64,000 bases of DNA from Amphritea atlantica (GCF_900111095.1 NZ_FOGB01000018.1:1-64000), one strand, 5' to 3'. Positions 28,792 through 39,733 are shown, counted from the stretch's first letter. Notes: generated by a model not told the origin, from the letters alone. Program-made: numbers and translations.

Positions 28792-30411
28792 TTAATGGCG
28801 CAGATGCCGCAGTCGCATCCCTGTTATCAGCAGAACCAACAGATACACAGTCGCACCTCCGCCCACCAATACCGCCATATGCGAGACCCGCTGCCACATA
28901 TCAAACCGCAGCCATTGCTCAGCACTTCCCGCAAGCAGTAGCAGAAAACCGATCATCGCCAGATTGGCCACACCAACCTGCAGCAACCACTTAAACCAGC
29001 CTGACTGCCAGGTAAACACTCCCTCTTTCAGCAACCCCCGCAACAACAGTCCGGCATTCAGAAATGCCGAAAGCGTGGTCGCTAAAGCCAGCCCGGCATG
29101 GGCCAGAGGCCAGATCAGTATCAGATTGAGCACCATATTCACCACCATAGCAACAATACCGATCTTTACCGGGGTTTTGGTATCCTGACGAGAAAAATAG
29201 CCAGGGGCCAGCACCTTGATCAACATAAACGCCAGCAGACCACAGGCGTAGGCGCGCAGACTCATCGCCGCCATGGTCACATCCCGGTCAGCCATCTCAC
29301 CATAGTGAAACAGGGTTGCAATCAATGGCTCAGCCAGCACCAGCAACGCCATCGCGGCGGGCAGCCCGATCAGCAGCACCATCCGCATCGCCCAATCCAG
29401 AGTGCGGGAAAAATGCTCAGTACTTTTCTCCGCATGCCTGCGTGACAGACTGGGCAGAATAACGGTCGCAATGGCGATGCCAAACACCCCCAACGGCAGC
29501 TCCGCCAGACGATCAGAATAATAAAGCCAGGAAACGCTGCCGGTCTGCAGAAAAGAAGCCAGCAACGTATCCAATAGCAGGTTGATCTGACTGACCGATA
29601 CCCCAAACAGTGCCGGAATCATCAATTTAAGAATCCGCCTGACCCCCTCATCCCTGAACCCCAGGGTTGGCGCAGGCAACAACTGAATCCGCCAGAGAAA
29701 CGGCAGCTGAAACAATAACTGCGCAGAACCTGCAATCAACACTCCAATCGCCAGCGCCATCACCGGCTGTTGAAACAGTGGCTGCATCCAGATGGCCGCA
29801 CCGATCAGCGAGAGATTCAGCAGCACCGGAGTAAAAGCGGGTACAGCAAAACGCTCATAACTATTCAGAATACTGCCCGCCAGAGCGGTCAGGGATATCA
29901 GCAGCAGATACGGGAAGGTGAAACGCAGCATATCGACCGCCAGCCCGTAGCGTAGCGGATCGTTCATATAGAAACCCGGCGCAAAGATCGCCGCCAATAC
30001 CGGCGCGCCCAAAACCCCCAACAGGGTCACCACAATCAGCACCAGCCCCAGACTACCGGCTACCCGGTCAACCAGATGCTTGACCGCAGCCAGATCTTTA
30101 AGGCTACGATATTCCGACAATACCGGCACAAACGCCTGAGAAAACGCTCCTTCAGCAAACAGACGGCGAAGAAAATTAGGAATTTTAAAGGCAACAAAAA
30201 AGGCATCAGCACTACTGCCAGCGCCAAAATAATTCGCCACCACGACATCCCGGATCAGCCCCATAACCCGTGAAAGCATAGTCATCAACCCGACCAGCGC
30301 ACTGGAACGCAGCAAGCCGCGGGCTTTGGGAGCTGCGTCTGGCGGCTCTGGGCTATGAGGGCCAGGGGTATCGGGTTGAGAGCCTTGCGGCGATGTTTCT
30401 GTATTGCTCAA
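28792..30411 (-). CDS. murJ: Lipid II flippase MurJ
   Basis: MurJ (MviN) moves lipid II across the inner membrane. The 539-residue protein has the multi-helix MOP-superfamily fold and the family's N-terminal pattern SRVMGLIRDVVVANYFGAG. The predicted start is a TTG (MSNTETSPQG), which gives about 35 extra Pro-rich residues compared with E. coli. A later TTG nearer the first helix (LLRSSALVG) is possible. It heads the murJ-ribF-ileS-lspA-fkpB row, divergent from rpsT. Confidence 0.95.
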   Translation of the reverse strand: MSNTETSPQGSQPDTPGPHSPEPPDAAPKARGLLRSSALVGLMTMLSRVMGLIRDVVVANYFGAGSSADAFFVAFKIPNFLRRLFAEGAFSQAFVPVLSEYRSLKDLAAVKHLVDRVAGSLGLVLIVVTLLGVLGAPVLAAIFAPGFYMNDPLRYGLAVDMLRFTFPYLLLISLTALAGSILNSYERFAVPAFTPVLLNLSLIGAAIWMQPLFQQPVMALAIGVLIAGSAQLLFQLPFLWRIQLLPAPTLGFRDEGVRRILKLMIPALFGVSVSQINLLLDTLLASFLQTGSVSWLYYSDRLAELPLGVFGIAIATVILPSLSRRHAEKSTEHFSRTLDWAMRMVLLIGLPAAMALLVLAEPLIATLFHYGEMADRDVTMAAMSLRAYACGLLAFMLIKVLAPGYFSRQDTKTPVKIGIVAMVVNMVLNLILIWPLAHAGLALATTLSAFLNAGLLLRGLLKEGVFTWQSGWFKWLLQVGVANLAMIGFLLLLAGSAEQWLRFDMWQRVSHMAVLVGGGATVYLLVLLITGMRLRHLRH

Positions 30412-30562
30412 GAGGTGCTTTCCTGCCAGCCAAGTCGATGGTGCAGATAATACCGATTAAGTGGGCAAAATGCTTGCGTAAACCTTTCGTAAATATAGCC
30501 CCGCCCTGGACCCTCCGCTACAGCACCCGGACAATCGCCACCGATTTATTCACACTTAGCTA

Positions 30563-30591
30563 TTGACACTTGCCGGGCAAACATGAATAAT
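30563..30591 (+). promoter_or_regulatory. Sigma-70 promoter of rpsT
   Basis: TTGACA (30563-30568) and AATAAT (30586-30591) are separated by 17 bases. The leader from there to the GTG start is about 100 bases, long enough for the translational autoregulation known for S20. Confidence 0.75.
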
Positions 30592-30699
30592 CTCGCGTCT
30601 TAATTTTCGATGCTCAGTAGTTATAAATGAACGCCGGGGCATCACAATATCGATTAACTTACATCGATTAACTTTTACCTAGTTTAGAGGAGTCGGATT

Positions 30700-30966
30700 G
30701 TGGCAAATTCCGCAGGATCCCGTAAACGCGCTCGCCAAGCCGAGAAGCGCCGTCAAAATAACGCGAGTCTGCGTTCCATGGTTCGCACTTACGTTAAAAA
30801 AGTAGTGGCAGCTATCGAATCTGGCGACCACGCAGCTGCATCTGCAGCATTCGTTACCGCTCAGCCATTAATGGACAGCGCTGTAACTAAAGGCATTTTC
30901 AACAAGAACCAGGTTGCCCGCAAGAAGAGCCGCCTGAATGCCTCTATCAAGAAACTGGCTGCCTAA
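30700..30966 (+). CDS. rpsT: 30S ribosomal protein S20
   Basis: S20 binds 16S rRNA early in 30S assembly. The 88-residue basic protein starts at a GTG (MANSAGSRKRARQAEKRR) after the ribosome site AGAGGAG. A non-ATG start recalls E. coli rpsT, whose UUG start is part of its autoregulation. Divergent murJ and downstream proB are the usual neighbours. Confidence 0.97.
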   Translation: MANSAGSRKRARQAEKRRQNNASLRSMVRTYVKKVVAAIESGDHAAASAAFVTAQPLMDSAVTKGIFNKNQVARKKSRLNASIKKLAA

Positions 30967-31017
30967 TCTCCCAGAGATTCGATTTGAGGCGTAAGCCTTT
31001 AAGACGTAAGTAGCGAT

Positions 31018-31045
31018 AAAAAAACCGGCCATGGCCGGTTTTTTT
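31018..31045. terminator. Bidirectional terminator between rpsT and proB
   Basis: This is a perfect 28-base palindrome: seven A, CCGGCC, AT, GGCCGG, seven T. It sits between convergent rpsT and proB and should stop transcription from both. Confidence 0.9.
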
Positions 31046-31084
31046 GTTTCTTACTTTTTGCTTCTTACATCGATGAGACCAGAC

Positions 31085-32218
31085 TCATGCCAGCACCAGA
31101 TTATCCCGGTGCACCAACTCCTGCTCCCCGACAAAACCAAGCACTGTCTCAATATATGAGCTGGGGTGACCGATAATCTTCTGCGCATCTTCAACGCCAT
31201 AATTCACCAAGCCCCGGCCAATTACCCGACCATGCTCATCCGATATCACCACCATCTCACCACGGGAGAATGAACCGGTCACTGCACGCACTCCCGCCGG
31301 CAGCAGACTCTTACCCCGATCAACCAGAGCGGTCACTGCCCCCGCATCCAGAGTCAGCGTACCCCGTGCCTGCAAATGCCCTGCAATCCACTGCTTACGG
31401 GCTGCCATCGGCGATTGCTCAGGCACCAGCACCGTTCCCAGATGATCCGCCTGCCGCAACTTCAGTAAAACATCATCCTCACGACCACTGGCAATCACAG
31501 TGACAGCACCCGAACGCGCTGCCAGCCTGGCAGCCCGCACTTTAGTCGCCATCCCCCCCTGACCCAGCCGACCACCCGTACCAGCCATAGCATCAAGCGT
31601 ACTATCACCCGCCATCGCTTCAGAGATCAATGTCGCATCAGGATTACTCCGGGGATCTGCGGTATACAAACCGCGCTGATCGGTGAGTAAAATCAACGCA
31701 TCAGCCTCGACCAGGTTTGCCACCAAGGCACCCAGTGTGTCGTTATCACCGAAGCGAATCTCTTTAGTGACCACCGTATCGTTCTCATTCACCACCGGCA
31801 CCACACCCACCGACAGCAGCGTCTTCAAAGTCGCCTGAGCATTAAGATAACGCTTACGATTGGAATGATCTTCATGGGTGAGCAGAATTTGAGCCGTCAG
31901 AGTGTTATGCCGCTTAAAATTGGCCTCATAGGCCTGCACCAGCCCCATCTGCCCCACCGCCGCTGCAGCCTGCAACTTGTAGACTTCATGGGGACGGTTT
32001 TTCCAGCCCAGACGAACTATACCCTCCGCAATAGAACCAGAGGAGACCAGCACGATCTCAACTCCCTCACGCCGCAGCTGAGCCAACTGATCAACCCAGC
32101 GACCAATCGCCGCCAGATCAAGCCCCTCACCATCATTTGTAAGTAACGCACTACCAATTTTCACCACCCATCGCCGGGAGGTTTTTAGCCTATTACGCGC
32201 TTGACTCACTGACTTCAC
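31085..32218 (-). CDS. proB: Glutamate 5-kinase ProB
   Basis: ProB catalyses the first step of proline synthesis and is normally feedback-inhibited by proline. The 377-residue protein has the amino-acid kinase domain ([41 protein letters not shown]) and a C-terminal PUA domain (from about 280). It follows obgE by about 60 bases, as in Pseudomonas. proA is not in the window. Confidence 0.96.
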   Translation of the reverse strand: MKSVSQARNRLKTSRRWVVKIGSALLTNDGEGLDLAAIGRWVDQLAQLRREGVEIVLVSSGSIAEGIVRLGWKNRPHEVYKLQAAAAVGQMGLVQAYEANFKRHNTLTAQILLTHEDHSNRKRYLNAQATLKTLLSVGVVPVVNENDTVVTKEIRFGDNDTLGALVANLVEADALILLTDQRGLYTADPRSNPDATLISEAMAGDSTLDAMAGTGGRLGQGGMATKVRAARLAARSGAVTVIASGREDDVLLKLRQADHLGTVLVPEQSPMAARKQWIAGHLQARGTLTLDAGAVTALVDRGKSLLPAGVRAVTGSFSRGEMVVISDEHGRVIGRGLVNYGVEDAQKIIGHPSSYIETVLGFVGEQELVHRDNLVLA

Positions 32219-32279
32219 TCTCTTGAAAGACCCGCCCCATCCTGGGTTCCAGCCTCAGCCAGGACAACCTGAGCAGGTA

Positions 32280-33560
<1,281 letters not shown>

Positions 33561-33591
33561 TCAACAACTAGCTCAATCAGCCACTAAAAAC

Positions 33592-33623
33592 AAAAAAAGC
33601 CCCGCAACCGCGGAGCTTTTTTT
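33592..33623 (-). terminator. Terminator-like hairpin between rpmA and obgE
   Basis: An A-run, AGC, a mismatch, CCGC, AACC, GCGG and AGCT followed by a T-run form a hairpin 16 bases after the rpmA stop. The single mismatch may make it partial, allowing some readthrough into obgE. Confidence 0.7.
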
Positions 33624-33638
33624 AGCATAAAAGCCTTA

Positions 33639-33896
33639 TTAAGCGGTTTCTACAGTAATGTATTTACGCTTTTGCGGGCCTTTAACAACAAACTTAACAA
33701 CGCCGTCTGCAGTTGCAAACAGAGTATGGTCTTTACCCATACCTACGTTTTCACCAGCGTGGAACTTAGTACCGCGCTGACGAATCAGAATGTTACCTGC
33801 TGTTACAACCTGACCACCGAAACGCTTAACACCTAAGCGTTTCGACTCGGAATCACGACCGTTACGGGTACTACCTGCCGCCTTCTTATGAGCCAT
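33639..33896 (-). CDS. rpmA: 50S ribosomal protein L27
   Basis: The 85-residue protein starts [20 protein letters not shown] and contains [23 protein letters not shown], both diagnostic of L27, which reaches into the peptidyl-transferase centre. It follows rplU by 24 bases. Confidence 0.98.
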   Translation of the reverse strand: MAHKKAAGSTRNGRDSESKRLGVKRFGGQVVTAGNILIRQRGTKFHAGENVGMGKDHTLFATADGVVKFVVKGPQKRKYITVETA

Positions 33897-33920
33897 TTGT
33901 CACTCTCCTCTCAAACAGTC

Positions 33921-34232
33921 TTAGGCATTAATGCCAGTGATTTTTACTTCGGTGAAGTGCTGACGGTGACCCATCTGCTTCATGTGGTGCTTACGACGCT
34001 TGAACTTCATGATATGAACTTTCTTAGCGCGACCGTGGCTAACAACCTCAGCTGTCACCTTAGCACCTTCAACAACCGGCGCACCGATCTTAACATCATC
34101 ACCGTTAGCTACCAGCAAAACACGGTCAAATTCAACATTTGAACCAGCTTCTACAGCCAGCTTTTCCAGCTTCAGCGTGTGGCCTTCCTGAACTCGGTAT
34201 TGCTTACCACCGCTCACAATTACTGCGTACAT
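33921..34232 (-). CDS. rplU: 50S ribosomal protein L21
   Basis: The 103-residue protein starts [17 protein letters not shown] and ends with the basic [22 protein letters not shown] motif of L21. It is the first gene of rplU-rpmA and is divergent from ispB, the standard arrangement. Confidence 0.98.
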   Translation of the reverse strand: MYAVIVSGGKQYRVQEGHTLKLEKLAVEAGSNVEFDRVLLVANGDDVKIGAPVVEGAKVTAEVVSHGRAKKVHIMKFKRRKHHMKQMGHRQHFTEVKITGINA

Positions 34233-34340
34233 TTTAATCTCCAGTTTAAAACCCGCCCTGCTACTAAATAAGACGCCTACTTCTAATGGATATTAATAAC
34301 CATATGGTAGGGAGCGAATTTGGATGGGTTAGGGCGCGAG

Positions 34341-34369
34341 ATTATATAGAAACATAACAAACGACTCAA
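34341..34369 (-). promoter_or_regulatory. Promoter of rplU-rpmA
   Basis: On the minus strand TTGAGT (34364-34369) and TATAAT (34341-34346) are 17 bases apart, followed by a GC-rich CTCGCGCCC discriminator, as expected for a ribosomal-protein promoter. Confidence 0.8.
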
Positions 34370-34398
34370 GTATAAATATAGATAATAACCTGACTTTC

Positions 34399-34427
34399 TT
34401 GACACCCGGATAAGCACCCCCTAGCAT
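34399..34427 (+). promoter_or_regulatory. Promoter of ispB
   Basis: TTGACA (34399-34404) and TAGCAT (34422-34427) are 17 bases apart. The -10 overlaps an upstream in-frame ATG at 34426, which argues that translation starts at the later ATG at 34465. Confidence 0.6.
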
Positions 34428-34464
34428 GCGCCCATACAAATTTCAGAGTCTAGTATCAGTCCCC

Positions 34465-35433
34465 ATGCTGCCACATCAGTTAAATCCAGTTATTGAGCCG
34501 CAATTCGAAGCGGTAAACAATTATATTATCAACCACTTACACTCAGGTGTACCGCTGGTTGAGAAGATCGGACATTACATTGTAGAGAGCGGCGGCAAAC
34601 GGATCAGACCGCTACTGGTACTACTGGCAGCCAATGCCGCCGGTTATAAAGGCGAGCATCATGTTCAACTGGCGGCAGTGATTGAGTTTATCCACACCGC
34701 TACCCTGCTACACGACGACGTCGTTGATAACTCAGAGCTGCGGCGTGGCAATGATACCGCCAATGCCAAGTGGGGCAACGCCCCCAGCGTTCTGGTGGGT
34801 GACTTCCTCTACTCCCGTGCTTTTCAGATCATGGTTGAGATCAACAAGATGGAGATCATGAAAGTGATTTCCAACGCCACCACGATTATCGCCGAAGGCG
34901 AAGTGATGCAACTACTGAACGCCCGCAACCCAGACACCACCGAAGCCTCATATATGCAGGTTATTCTGGGGAAAACCGCAATGCTGTTTGAAGCGGCTAC
35001 CGAGACCGGTGCCATTCTGGCGGACGCAGAACAAGAGCAACAGGAGGCACTGCGCCTCTATGGCCGCCATATCGGTATCGCCTTTCAGATCATTGATGAT
35101 GTGATGGACTATCTCAGCAGCGCTGAAGAGATGGGCAAAAATGTCGGTGATGATCTGGCCGAGGGCAAAGCAACCCTGCCACTGATCCACGCCATGCGCG
35201 AAGGCAACGACGAGCAGCGCGCACTGATCCGCCAGGCGATCCGCAAAGGCGGACTCGACGACCTGCAACCGATCATGGAGATCGTCCATGCTACCGGCTC
35301 AATCGATTACGCCCGTGATATCGCTTACGGCGAGGCGGATAAAGCGATTAAAGCACTGGATGTCTTGCCGGACAGCTCATTCAAACAGACCATGATTCAA
35401 CTGGCAGACCTCGCAGTTAAGCGGAGCAGTTAA
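34465..35433 (+). CDS. ispB: Octaprenyl (polyprenyl) diphosphate synthase IspB
   Basis: IspB makes the long polyprenyl side chain of ubiquinone. The 322-residue form starting MLPHQLNPVIEPQF matches E. coli IspB (323). It has the two Asp-rich motifs LLHDDVVD and IIDDVMD and the SGGKRIRPLL motif. The stop TAA is followed at once by the CTAG element head GAGCAGTGGCTAGA. Confidence 0.95.
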   Translation: MLPHQLNPVIEPQFEAVNNYIINHLHSGVPLVEKIGHYIVESGGKRIRPLLVLLAANAAGYKGEHHVQLAAVIEFIHTATLLHDDVVDNSELRRGNDTANAKWGNAPSVLVGDFLYSRAFQIMVEINKMEIMKVISNATTIIAEGEVMQLLNARNPDTTEASYMQVILGKTAMLFEAATETGAILADAEQEQQEALRLYGRHIGIAFQIIDDVMDYLSSAEEMGKNVGDDLAEGKATLPLIHAMREGNDEQRALIRQAIRKGGLDDLQPIMEIVHATGSIDYARDIAYGEADKAIKALDVLPDSSFKQTMIQLADLAVKRSS

Positions 35434-35436
35434 GAG

Positions 35437-35607
35437 CAGTGGCTAGATCGTCGCAAAAGGCGCGACTGGCTAGTTGTTAGAAAAAACCTTCTTAATGGGC
35501 TTTGATAAGAACGTGGATAGTAAGTGAGGATGGTCGCTCTTTATTCTTATAACTTACAAGCAGCCTGATAACTGCTTTGAGTTTGATTTTTCTATCAAGC
35601 GAAGCGT
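35437..35607 (+). repeat. CTAG stem-loop repeat, tandem unit 1
   Basis: The unit starts CAGTGGCTAGATCG, has the stem-loop GTCGC-AAAAGGC-GCGAC, then GGCTAGTTGTTAG and AAAAAACCTTCTTAA. About 110 further bases end in GCCTGATAACTGCTTTGAG and CAAGCGAAGCGT. The following unit repeats the same order with scattered differences, at a spacing of about 166-169 bases. Confidence 0.8.
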
Positions 35608-35773
35608 CTAGCTAGAACGTCACAAAAAACGTGACTTACTAGTTGTCAGAAAAAACCTTCTTAACAAGCTCTAATGATAACGTGCATAGTAAGTGGGCAC
35701 GGCTGATTTGCTCTTATAACTCAAAGCGGCCTGATAGCTGCTTTGAGTTTGATTTTTCTAGCAAGCGAAGCGT
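35608..35773 (+). repeat. CTAG stem-loop repeat, tandem unit 2
   Basis: This is the second copy of the unit, starting CTAGCTAGAACG with the stem-loop GTCAC-AAAAAAC-GTGAC in place of the first unit's stem. It then has CTAGTTGTCAG, AAAAAACCTTCTTAA, and the same ending GCCTGATAGCTGCTTTGAG and CAAGCGAAGCGT. No reading frame of interest is present. Confidence 0.8.
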
Positions 35774-35806
35774 CTAGCTAGTCACGTTTTTTGTGACGAT
35801 CTAGCC
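35774..35806 (-). repeat. CTAG stem-loop element, inverted terminal copy
   Basis: CTAGCTA-GTCACGTTTTTTGTGAC-GATCTAG is the exact reverse complement, in its 17-base stem-loop, of the module in unit 2. Read on the minus strand its head GGGCTAGATCG lies right after the TAG stop of the methyltransferase gene. The whole ispB-tpm interval is therefore repeat, with heads facing both converging genes. Confidence 0.8.
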
Positions 35807-35807
35807 C

Positions 35808-36440
35808 CTATCTCCTATCCCTCATGATATAAACCGACTCCACCTCTGCACGTCCGCTCCGCCCCATCCCCGTCTGCGCCGTAAGCTTTTCAATACTAAA
35901 GCGATCACCATAAAGTGCCTGAACCTCCTCCTCGGTTACGGAAAAGGGCGGGCCTTCAGCATCATCGAATTCAAGGGTTATCAGCAACATGCCGACGCCT
36001 GCGGGAAGCTGCTCAGTCAGCGTCTGGGCATAGCGTTTACGCATCGGTTCGGGGAATGCCACCAGCGCGGCGCGATCATAGACCCAATTGATTGTCTTAA
36101 ACTCTGCGGCGGGCAAGGTAAAAAAATCACCACACAGCAAGCGCAACCCATCTTTCTCTCGCAGACTAAAATCACCTGTCTGCTGCACCGTTACGGGCAC
36201 TTCTTGCTCATCCCAGAACGCCTGACAGGCCAGTTCGTTCAGCTCGACACCGGTCACCTCATGCCCCTGCTCCCGCAGCCAGAGCATATCGATGCTTTTA
36301 CCGCACAGCGGCACAAGGACTCGTCCCGCACCATCAGCCTGTAATTCAGACCAGCAGTGTTTGAGCAGGGGGTTAACCTGCGACTGATGAAAACCGATAC
36401 GGCCGCTACGCCAACGTTCGTGCCAAAATTCGCTGTGCAT
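35808..36440 (-). CDS. tpm: Thiopurine S-methyltransferase (TPMT) family protein
   Basis: The 210-residue SAM-dependent methyltransferase resembles bacterial Tpm, which methylates thiopurines and, in some species, selenium or tellurium compounds. Family motifs are FWHERWRSGRIGFHQ at the N-terminus, VLVPLCGKSIDMLWL (SAM loop) and YDRAALVAFPEPMR. I start at MHSEFWHERW (36440); an ATG 18 bases earlier is possible. It converges on ispB and diverges from fabA. Confidence 0.9.
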   Translation of the reverse strand: MHSEFWHERWRSGRIGFHQSQVNPLLKHCWSELQADGAGRVLVPLCGKSIDMLWLREQGHEVTGVELNELACQAFWDEQEVPVTVQQTGDFSLREKDGLRLLCGDFFTLPAAEFKTINWVYDRAALVAFPEPMRKRYAQTLTEQLPAGVGMLLITLEFDDAEGPPFSVTEEEVQALYGDRFSIEKLTAQTGMGRSGRAEVESVYIMRDRR

Positions 36441-36575
36441 TTTCTTTAAAGCCCTCAAAAACGACCTAATCTGGCCGAATTTTCCGTTTTTGGTGATACA
36501 GGTCGTGATCCCAGACCACTAACCCGGTATAATCCCCCGATATTTTGGCTAAAAAAAAGTGGATATACAGCTCAA

Positions 36576-37091
36576 ATGACAAAACCTTCCTCATTCAATC
36601 GAGAAGAACTTCTTCAGTGCGGTCATGGCGAAATGTTCGGCGAGGGCAATGCACGACTGCCCGTCGGCAACATGTTAATGATGGACCGCGTCACTATGAT
36701 CACCGGCGAAGGTGGAAAATATGGCAAAGGCTATATCGAAGCGGAGCTGGATATCCATCCTGACCTGTGGTTCTTCGACTGTCACTTTCCAACTGATCCG
36801 GTAATGCCTGGTTGCTTAGGCCTGGACGCTATGTGGCAGATCGTTGGCTTCTTCCTGGGCTGGCGTGGCAATAAAGGTCGCGGTCGTGCACTGGGTTGTG
36901 GTGAAGTGAAGTTCACAGGCCAGATTCTGCCAACAGCAAAAAAAGTGACCTACCGTATCGATCTGTCACGGGTTATTGAACGTAAACTGGTGATGGGTAT
37001 CGCTGATGGCTCCGTTTCAGTCGATGGCCGCGAGATATACACTGCGAAAGATCTGCGTGTAGGCCTGTTCGTATCTACCGATAGCTTCTAA
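36576..37091 (+). CDS. fabA: 3-hydroxydecanoyl-ACP dehydratase/isomerase FabA
   Basis: FabA introduces the cis double bond in anaerobic-type unsaturated fatty acid synthesis. The 171-residue protein has the catalytic pair H70 ([14 protein letters not shown]) and D84 ([10 protein letters not shown]). fabB follows after 80 bases, the normal gammaproteobacterial pair. I could not identify a FabR- or DesT-type operator upstream. Confidence 0.98.
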   Translation: MTKPSSFNREELLQCGHGEMFGEGNARLPVGNMLMMDRVTMITGEGGKYGKGYIEAELDIHPDLWFFDCHFPTDPVMPGCLGLDAMWQIVGFFLGWRGNKGRGRALGCGEVKFTGQILPTAKKVTYRIDLSRVIERKLVMGIADGSVSVDGREIYTAKDLRVGLFVSTDSF

Positions 37092-37171
37092 TCTTATAAG
37101 CCTGAATGCAGGCTTTAGCTCTGCTGTAGATCTATACTTACAATGTTTTTACTGAATAAAAGAGGCATCCT

Positions 37172-38389
37172 ATGAGACGTGTCGTTGTTACCGGAATGGG
37201 TATCGTATCTTGCCTGGGTACTGATAAAGAAGCCGTCCTGGACTCACTGAAAGAGGGCCGTTCCGGCATCAAATTTCAGGAAGAGTATAAAGAGATGGGG
37301 TTTCGCAGCCAGGTAGCTGGCAGTATTGATCTGGATTACACAGACCTGATAGACCGCAAACTGGTGCGTTTCATGGGTGATGCTGCAGCTTATGCGTATC
37401 TGTCTATGGAGCAGGCGATCAAAGACGCTAACCTGAGCGAAGATATGGTATCTAACGTGCGCACCGGCCTGGTGGCAGGTTCCGGCGGCGCATCCTCTGC
37501 TGATATCGTTGAAACGGCAGATATTCTGCGTACTAAGGGCGTTCGCCGCGTTGGACCTTACCGGGTAACCCGCACCATGGGATCTACCGTTTCGGCCTGT
37601 CTGGCAACCCCTTTCAAGATTAAGGGTGTTAACTACTCCATTACGTCTGCCTGTGCTACCAGCGCCCACTGTATCGGTAATGCGATGGAACAGATCCAGC
37701 TGAACAAGCAGGATATTGTTTTCGCGGGTGGCGGTGAAGAGCTGCACTGGTCCCTGAGTGTGATGTTTGATGCCATGGGCGCTTTGTCCAGCAAATATAA
37801 CGACACTCCGGAGAAAGCGTCCCGTGCCTATGATGCCAACCGTGATGGTTTTGTTATCGCTGGCGGTGGCGGCATGCTGGTTCTGGAAGAGCTGGAACAC
37901 GCCAAAGCCCGTGGCGCCAAGATCTATGGCGAACTGGTCGGCTATGGTGCCACTTCCGATGGCTATGACATGGTTGCCCCATCTGGTGAAGGCGCTGTGC
38001 GCTGTATGCAGCAAGCGATGAGCACCGTTGATGGCAGCATCGATTACATCAACTCCCACGGCACCTCTACACCCGCGGGTGATATTCAGGAGCTGAAGGC
38101 GATGAAAGAGACCTTCGGTGATCAGATGCCACCTGTCAGCTCTACCAAGTCACTGACCGGTCATTCTCTGGGCGCTACCGGTGTTCAGGAAGCGATCTAC
38201 AGCCTGCTGATGATGGAAAACAGTTTCATCTGTGCATCAGCCAATATTGAGGAGCTTGATCCTGCAGCAGAAGGCCTGCCGGTTGTCACCGAACGTCGTG
38301 ACAATGTTGATCTGCAACGGGTGATGTCTAACAGCTTCGGTTTCGGCGGTACCAACTCGACTCTGGTGTTCCAGAAATACACCGGCTGA
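37172..38389 (+). CDS. fabB: 3-oxoacyl-ACP synthase I FabB
   Basis: FabB elongates the cis-unsaturated intermediates made by FabA. The 405-residue thiolase-fold enzyme has the Cys-His-His triad: C161 ([11 protein letters not shown]), His near 297 ([11 protein letters not shown]) and His near 332 ([11 protein letters not shown]). AGAGG precedes the ATG. A strong terminator follows. Confidence 0.98.
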   Translation: MRRVVVTGMGIVSCLGTDKEAVLDSLKEGRSGIKFQEEYKEMGFRSQVAGSIDLDYTDLIDRKLVRFMGDAAAYAYLSMEQAIKDANLSEDMVSNVRTGLVAGSGGASSADIVETADILRTKGVRRVGPYRVTRTMGSTVSACLATPFKIKGVNYSITSACATSAHCIGNAMEQIQLNKQDIVFAGGGEELHWSLSVMFDAMGALSSKYNDTPEKASRAYDANRDGFVIAGGGGMLVLEELEHAKARGAKIYGELVGYGATSDGYDMVAPSGEGAVRCMQQAMSTVDGSIDYINSHGTSTPAGDIQELKAMKETFGDQMPPVSSTKSLTGHSLGATGVQEAIYSLLMMENSFICASANIEELDPAAEGLPVVTERRDNVDLQRVMSNSFGFGGTNSTLVFQKYTG

Positions 38390-38403
38390 GTATTTTAGCC
38401 GAT

Positions 38404-38432
38404 AAAAAAACCCGCCTTCCGGCGGGTTTTTT
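38404..38432. terminator. Bidirectional terminator between fabB and plsC
   Basis: A seven-A run, CCCGCC, TTCC, GGCGGG and a T-run sit between the convergent fabB and acyltransferase genes. Confidence 0.9.
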
Positions 38433-38447
38433 ATTTATTCCTGTCTG

Positions 38448-39206
38448 TTAAACAGACTCTTCATCGACCACCTTCAGGTCTCGCATCTGCGCTTCCAGCC
38501 AGCCGATTGAGTCAGCGTGAATCTCATCAACGGAACGATCCGCCACCGGCACAGGAGTGCCCACCCGAACCGTAATTGTCCCCGGATATTTGATATAACT
38601 TTTGCCCGGCCAGAAGAGCCCGGCATTATGCGCTAACGGCACAACCGGCACCTGAGCACTGGCCGCCAGCATCGCACCGCCTTTATTGAACTTACCCAGC
38701 TTGCCGGTTTCGACCCGGGTCCCCTGAGGAAAGATAACGACGTTAATCCCCTCTTCGAGACGCTCTTTACCCTGAGTCAGCAACTGTTTTAAAGCCCCCC
38801 GACGTTTACTACGGTCCAGCGCAATCGGCTTTAACATCCCCAGAGCCCAGCCAAAAAAAGGAATTTTTAACAGCTCCTGCTTCAACACCGCACTCTGCGG
38901 ACGAATCAGGGTCTGCAAAAAAAATGTCTCCCATTCACTGGAGTGGTTAGCAACCACCACATAGGCCCCTTCACTCCCTGAAGGCAGGTTTTCCCGCCCC
39001 TCAACCCGGTATCTGACGCCACAGGTGAGATAGAGCCATAACATGGTGAAGTAGTTCATCAGCGTGAAGAGCTTAAAACGGGGACGAAAAGGTAACGCCC
39101 AGCCCACCAGCAGACAGAACGCGGCAAACACCAGGGTGACCGGATAAAAAACAATATAAAAGAGCGTCGCCCGCAGGTATAAAAACAGTGAGGGTTTTCG
39201 CATCAT
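38448..39206 (-). CDS. Lysophospholipid (1-acylglycerol-3-phosphate) acyltransferase, PlsC family
   Basis: I take the ATG at 39206 (MMRKPSLFLY), which has GGAAG upstream; a TTG at 39257 overlapping the moaC stop (TTGA) is an alternative. The 252-residue membrane protein has two N-terminal helices. The acyltransferase motif is NHSSEWE (H88, E93), a Glu variant of the usual HX4D, and is followed by FPQGTRVE. The lipid substrate cannot be fixed from sequence. It is the last gene after moaC. Confidence 0.85.
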   Translation of the reverse strand: MMRKPSLFLYLRATLFYIVFYPVTLVFAAFCLLVGWALPFRPRFKLFTLMNYFTMLWLYLTCGVRYRVEGRENLPSGSEGAYVVVANHSSEWETFFLQTLIRPQSAVLKQELLKIPFFGWALGMLKPIALDRSKRRGALKQLLTQGKERLEEGINVVIFPQGTRVETGKLGKFNKGGAMLAASAQVPVVPLAHNAGLFWPGKSYIKYPGTITVRVGTPVPVADRSVDEIHADSIGWLEAQMRDLKVVDEESV

Positions 39207-39253
39207 CGCCTGATCTTCCTTTTGGGCACTTTCATCAATGTTTACAACAGGTT

Positions 39254-39733
39254 TCAAGGGTTCACCTGCCAGTGGCCACTTTTCCCGCCACGTTTCTCTA
39301 ACAGTTTTACCTCAGAGATAACCATCCCTTTATCCACCGCTTTGCACATATCATAGATAGTCAGGGCGGCAACCGATGCAGCGGTCAGCGCTTCCATCTC
39401 AACCCCGGTCTGGCCTGCCAGTTTACAGGTCGCCAGAATCAGCACCGCATCTGACTCCGGCTGAGGCGTCAGCTCAACAGAGACCTTACTCAGCATCAGC
39501 GGATGACACAAAGGGATCAGATCAGAACAGCGTTTGGCCGCCTGAATACCGGCGATTCGGGCCACCGCCAGCACATCACCTTTTTTATGCTCACCCGCCG
39601 TAATCATATGCAGCGTTTCGGGCAGCATCTTAACCACAGCCTGAGCTGTCGCTTCGCGGGTGGTGACGGCCTTATCCGACACATCAACCATATTCGCATG
39701 CCCTTTCTCATCCAGGTGCGTCAGACGGCTCAT
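39254..39733 (-). CDS. moaC: Cyclic pyranopterin monophosphate synthase MoaC
   Basis: MoaC completes the first step of molybdenum cofactor synthesis after MoaA. The 159-residue protein has the conserved [13 protein letters not shown] and [23 protein letters not shown] motifs. AGGAGG precedes the ATG, which overlaps the stop of the upstream acyltransferase (ATGA). It is therefore co-translated between two acyltransferase genes rather than with other moa genes. Confidence 0.97.
   Translation of the reverse strand: MSRLTHLDEKGHANMVDVSDKAVTTREATAQAVVKMLPETLHMITAGEHKKGDVLAVARIAGIQAAKRCSDLIPLCHPLMLSKVSVELTPQPESDAVLILATCKLAGQTGVEMEALTAASVAALTIYDMCKAVDKGMVISEVKLLEKRGGKSGHWQVNP

Noticed and set aside
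34426-34464. Upstream ATG of ispB
   Set aside because: It lies in the -10 element of the likely promoter and adds residues absent from other IspB proteins.
35437-35806. Repeats near 35.4-35.8 kb as a CRISPR array
   Set aside because: There are only two long units of about 166 bases plus a partial inverted one. They are diverged, with no short direct repeats and unique spacers, and no cas genes are present.
37244-38059. 271-codon open frame opposite fabB
   Set aside because: It is a mirror of fabB codon structure; no family resemblance.
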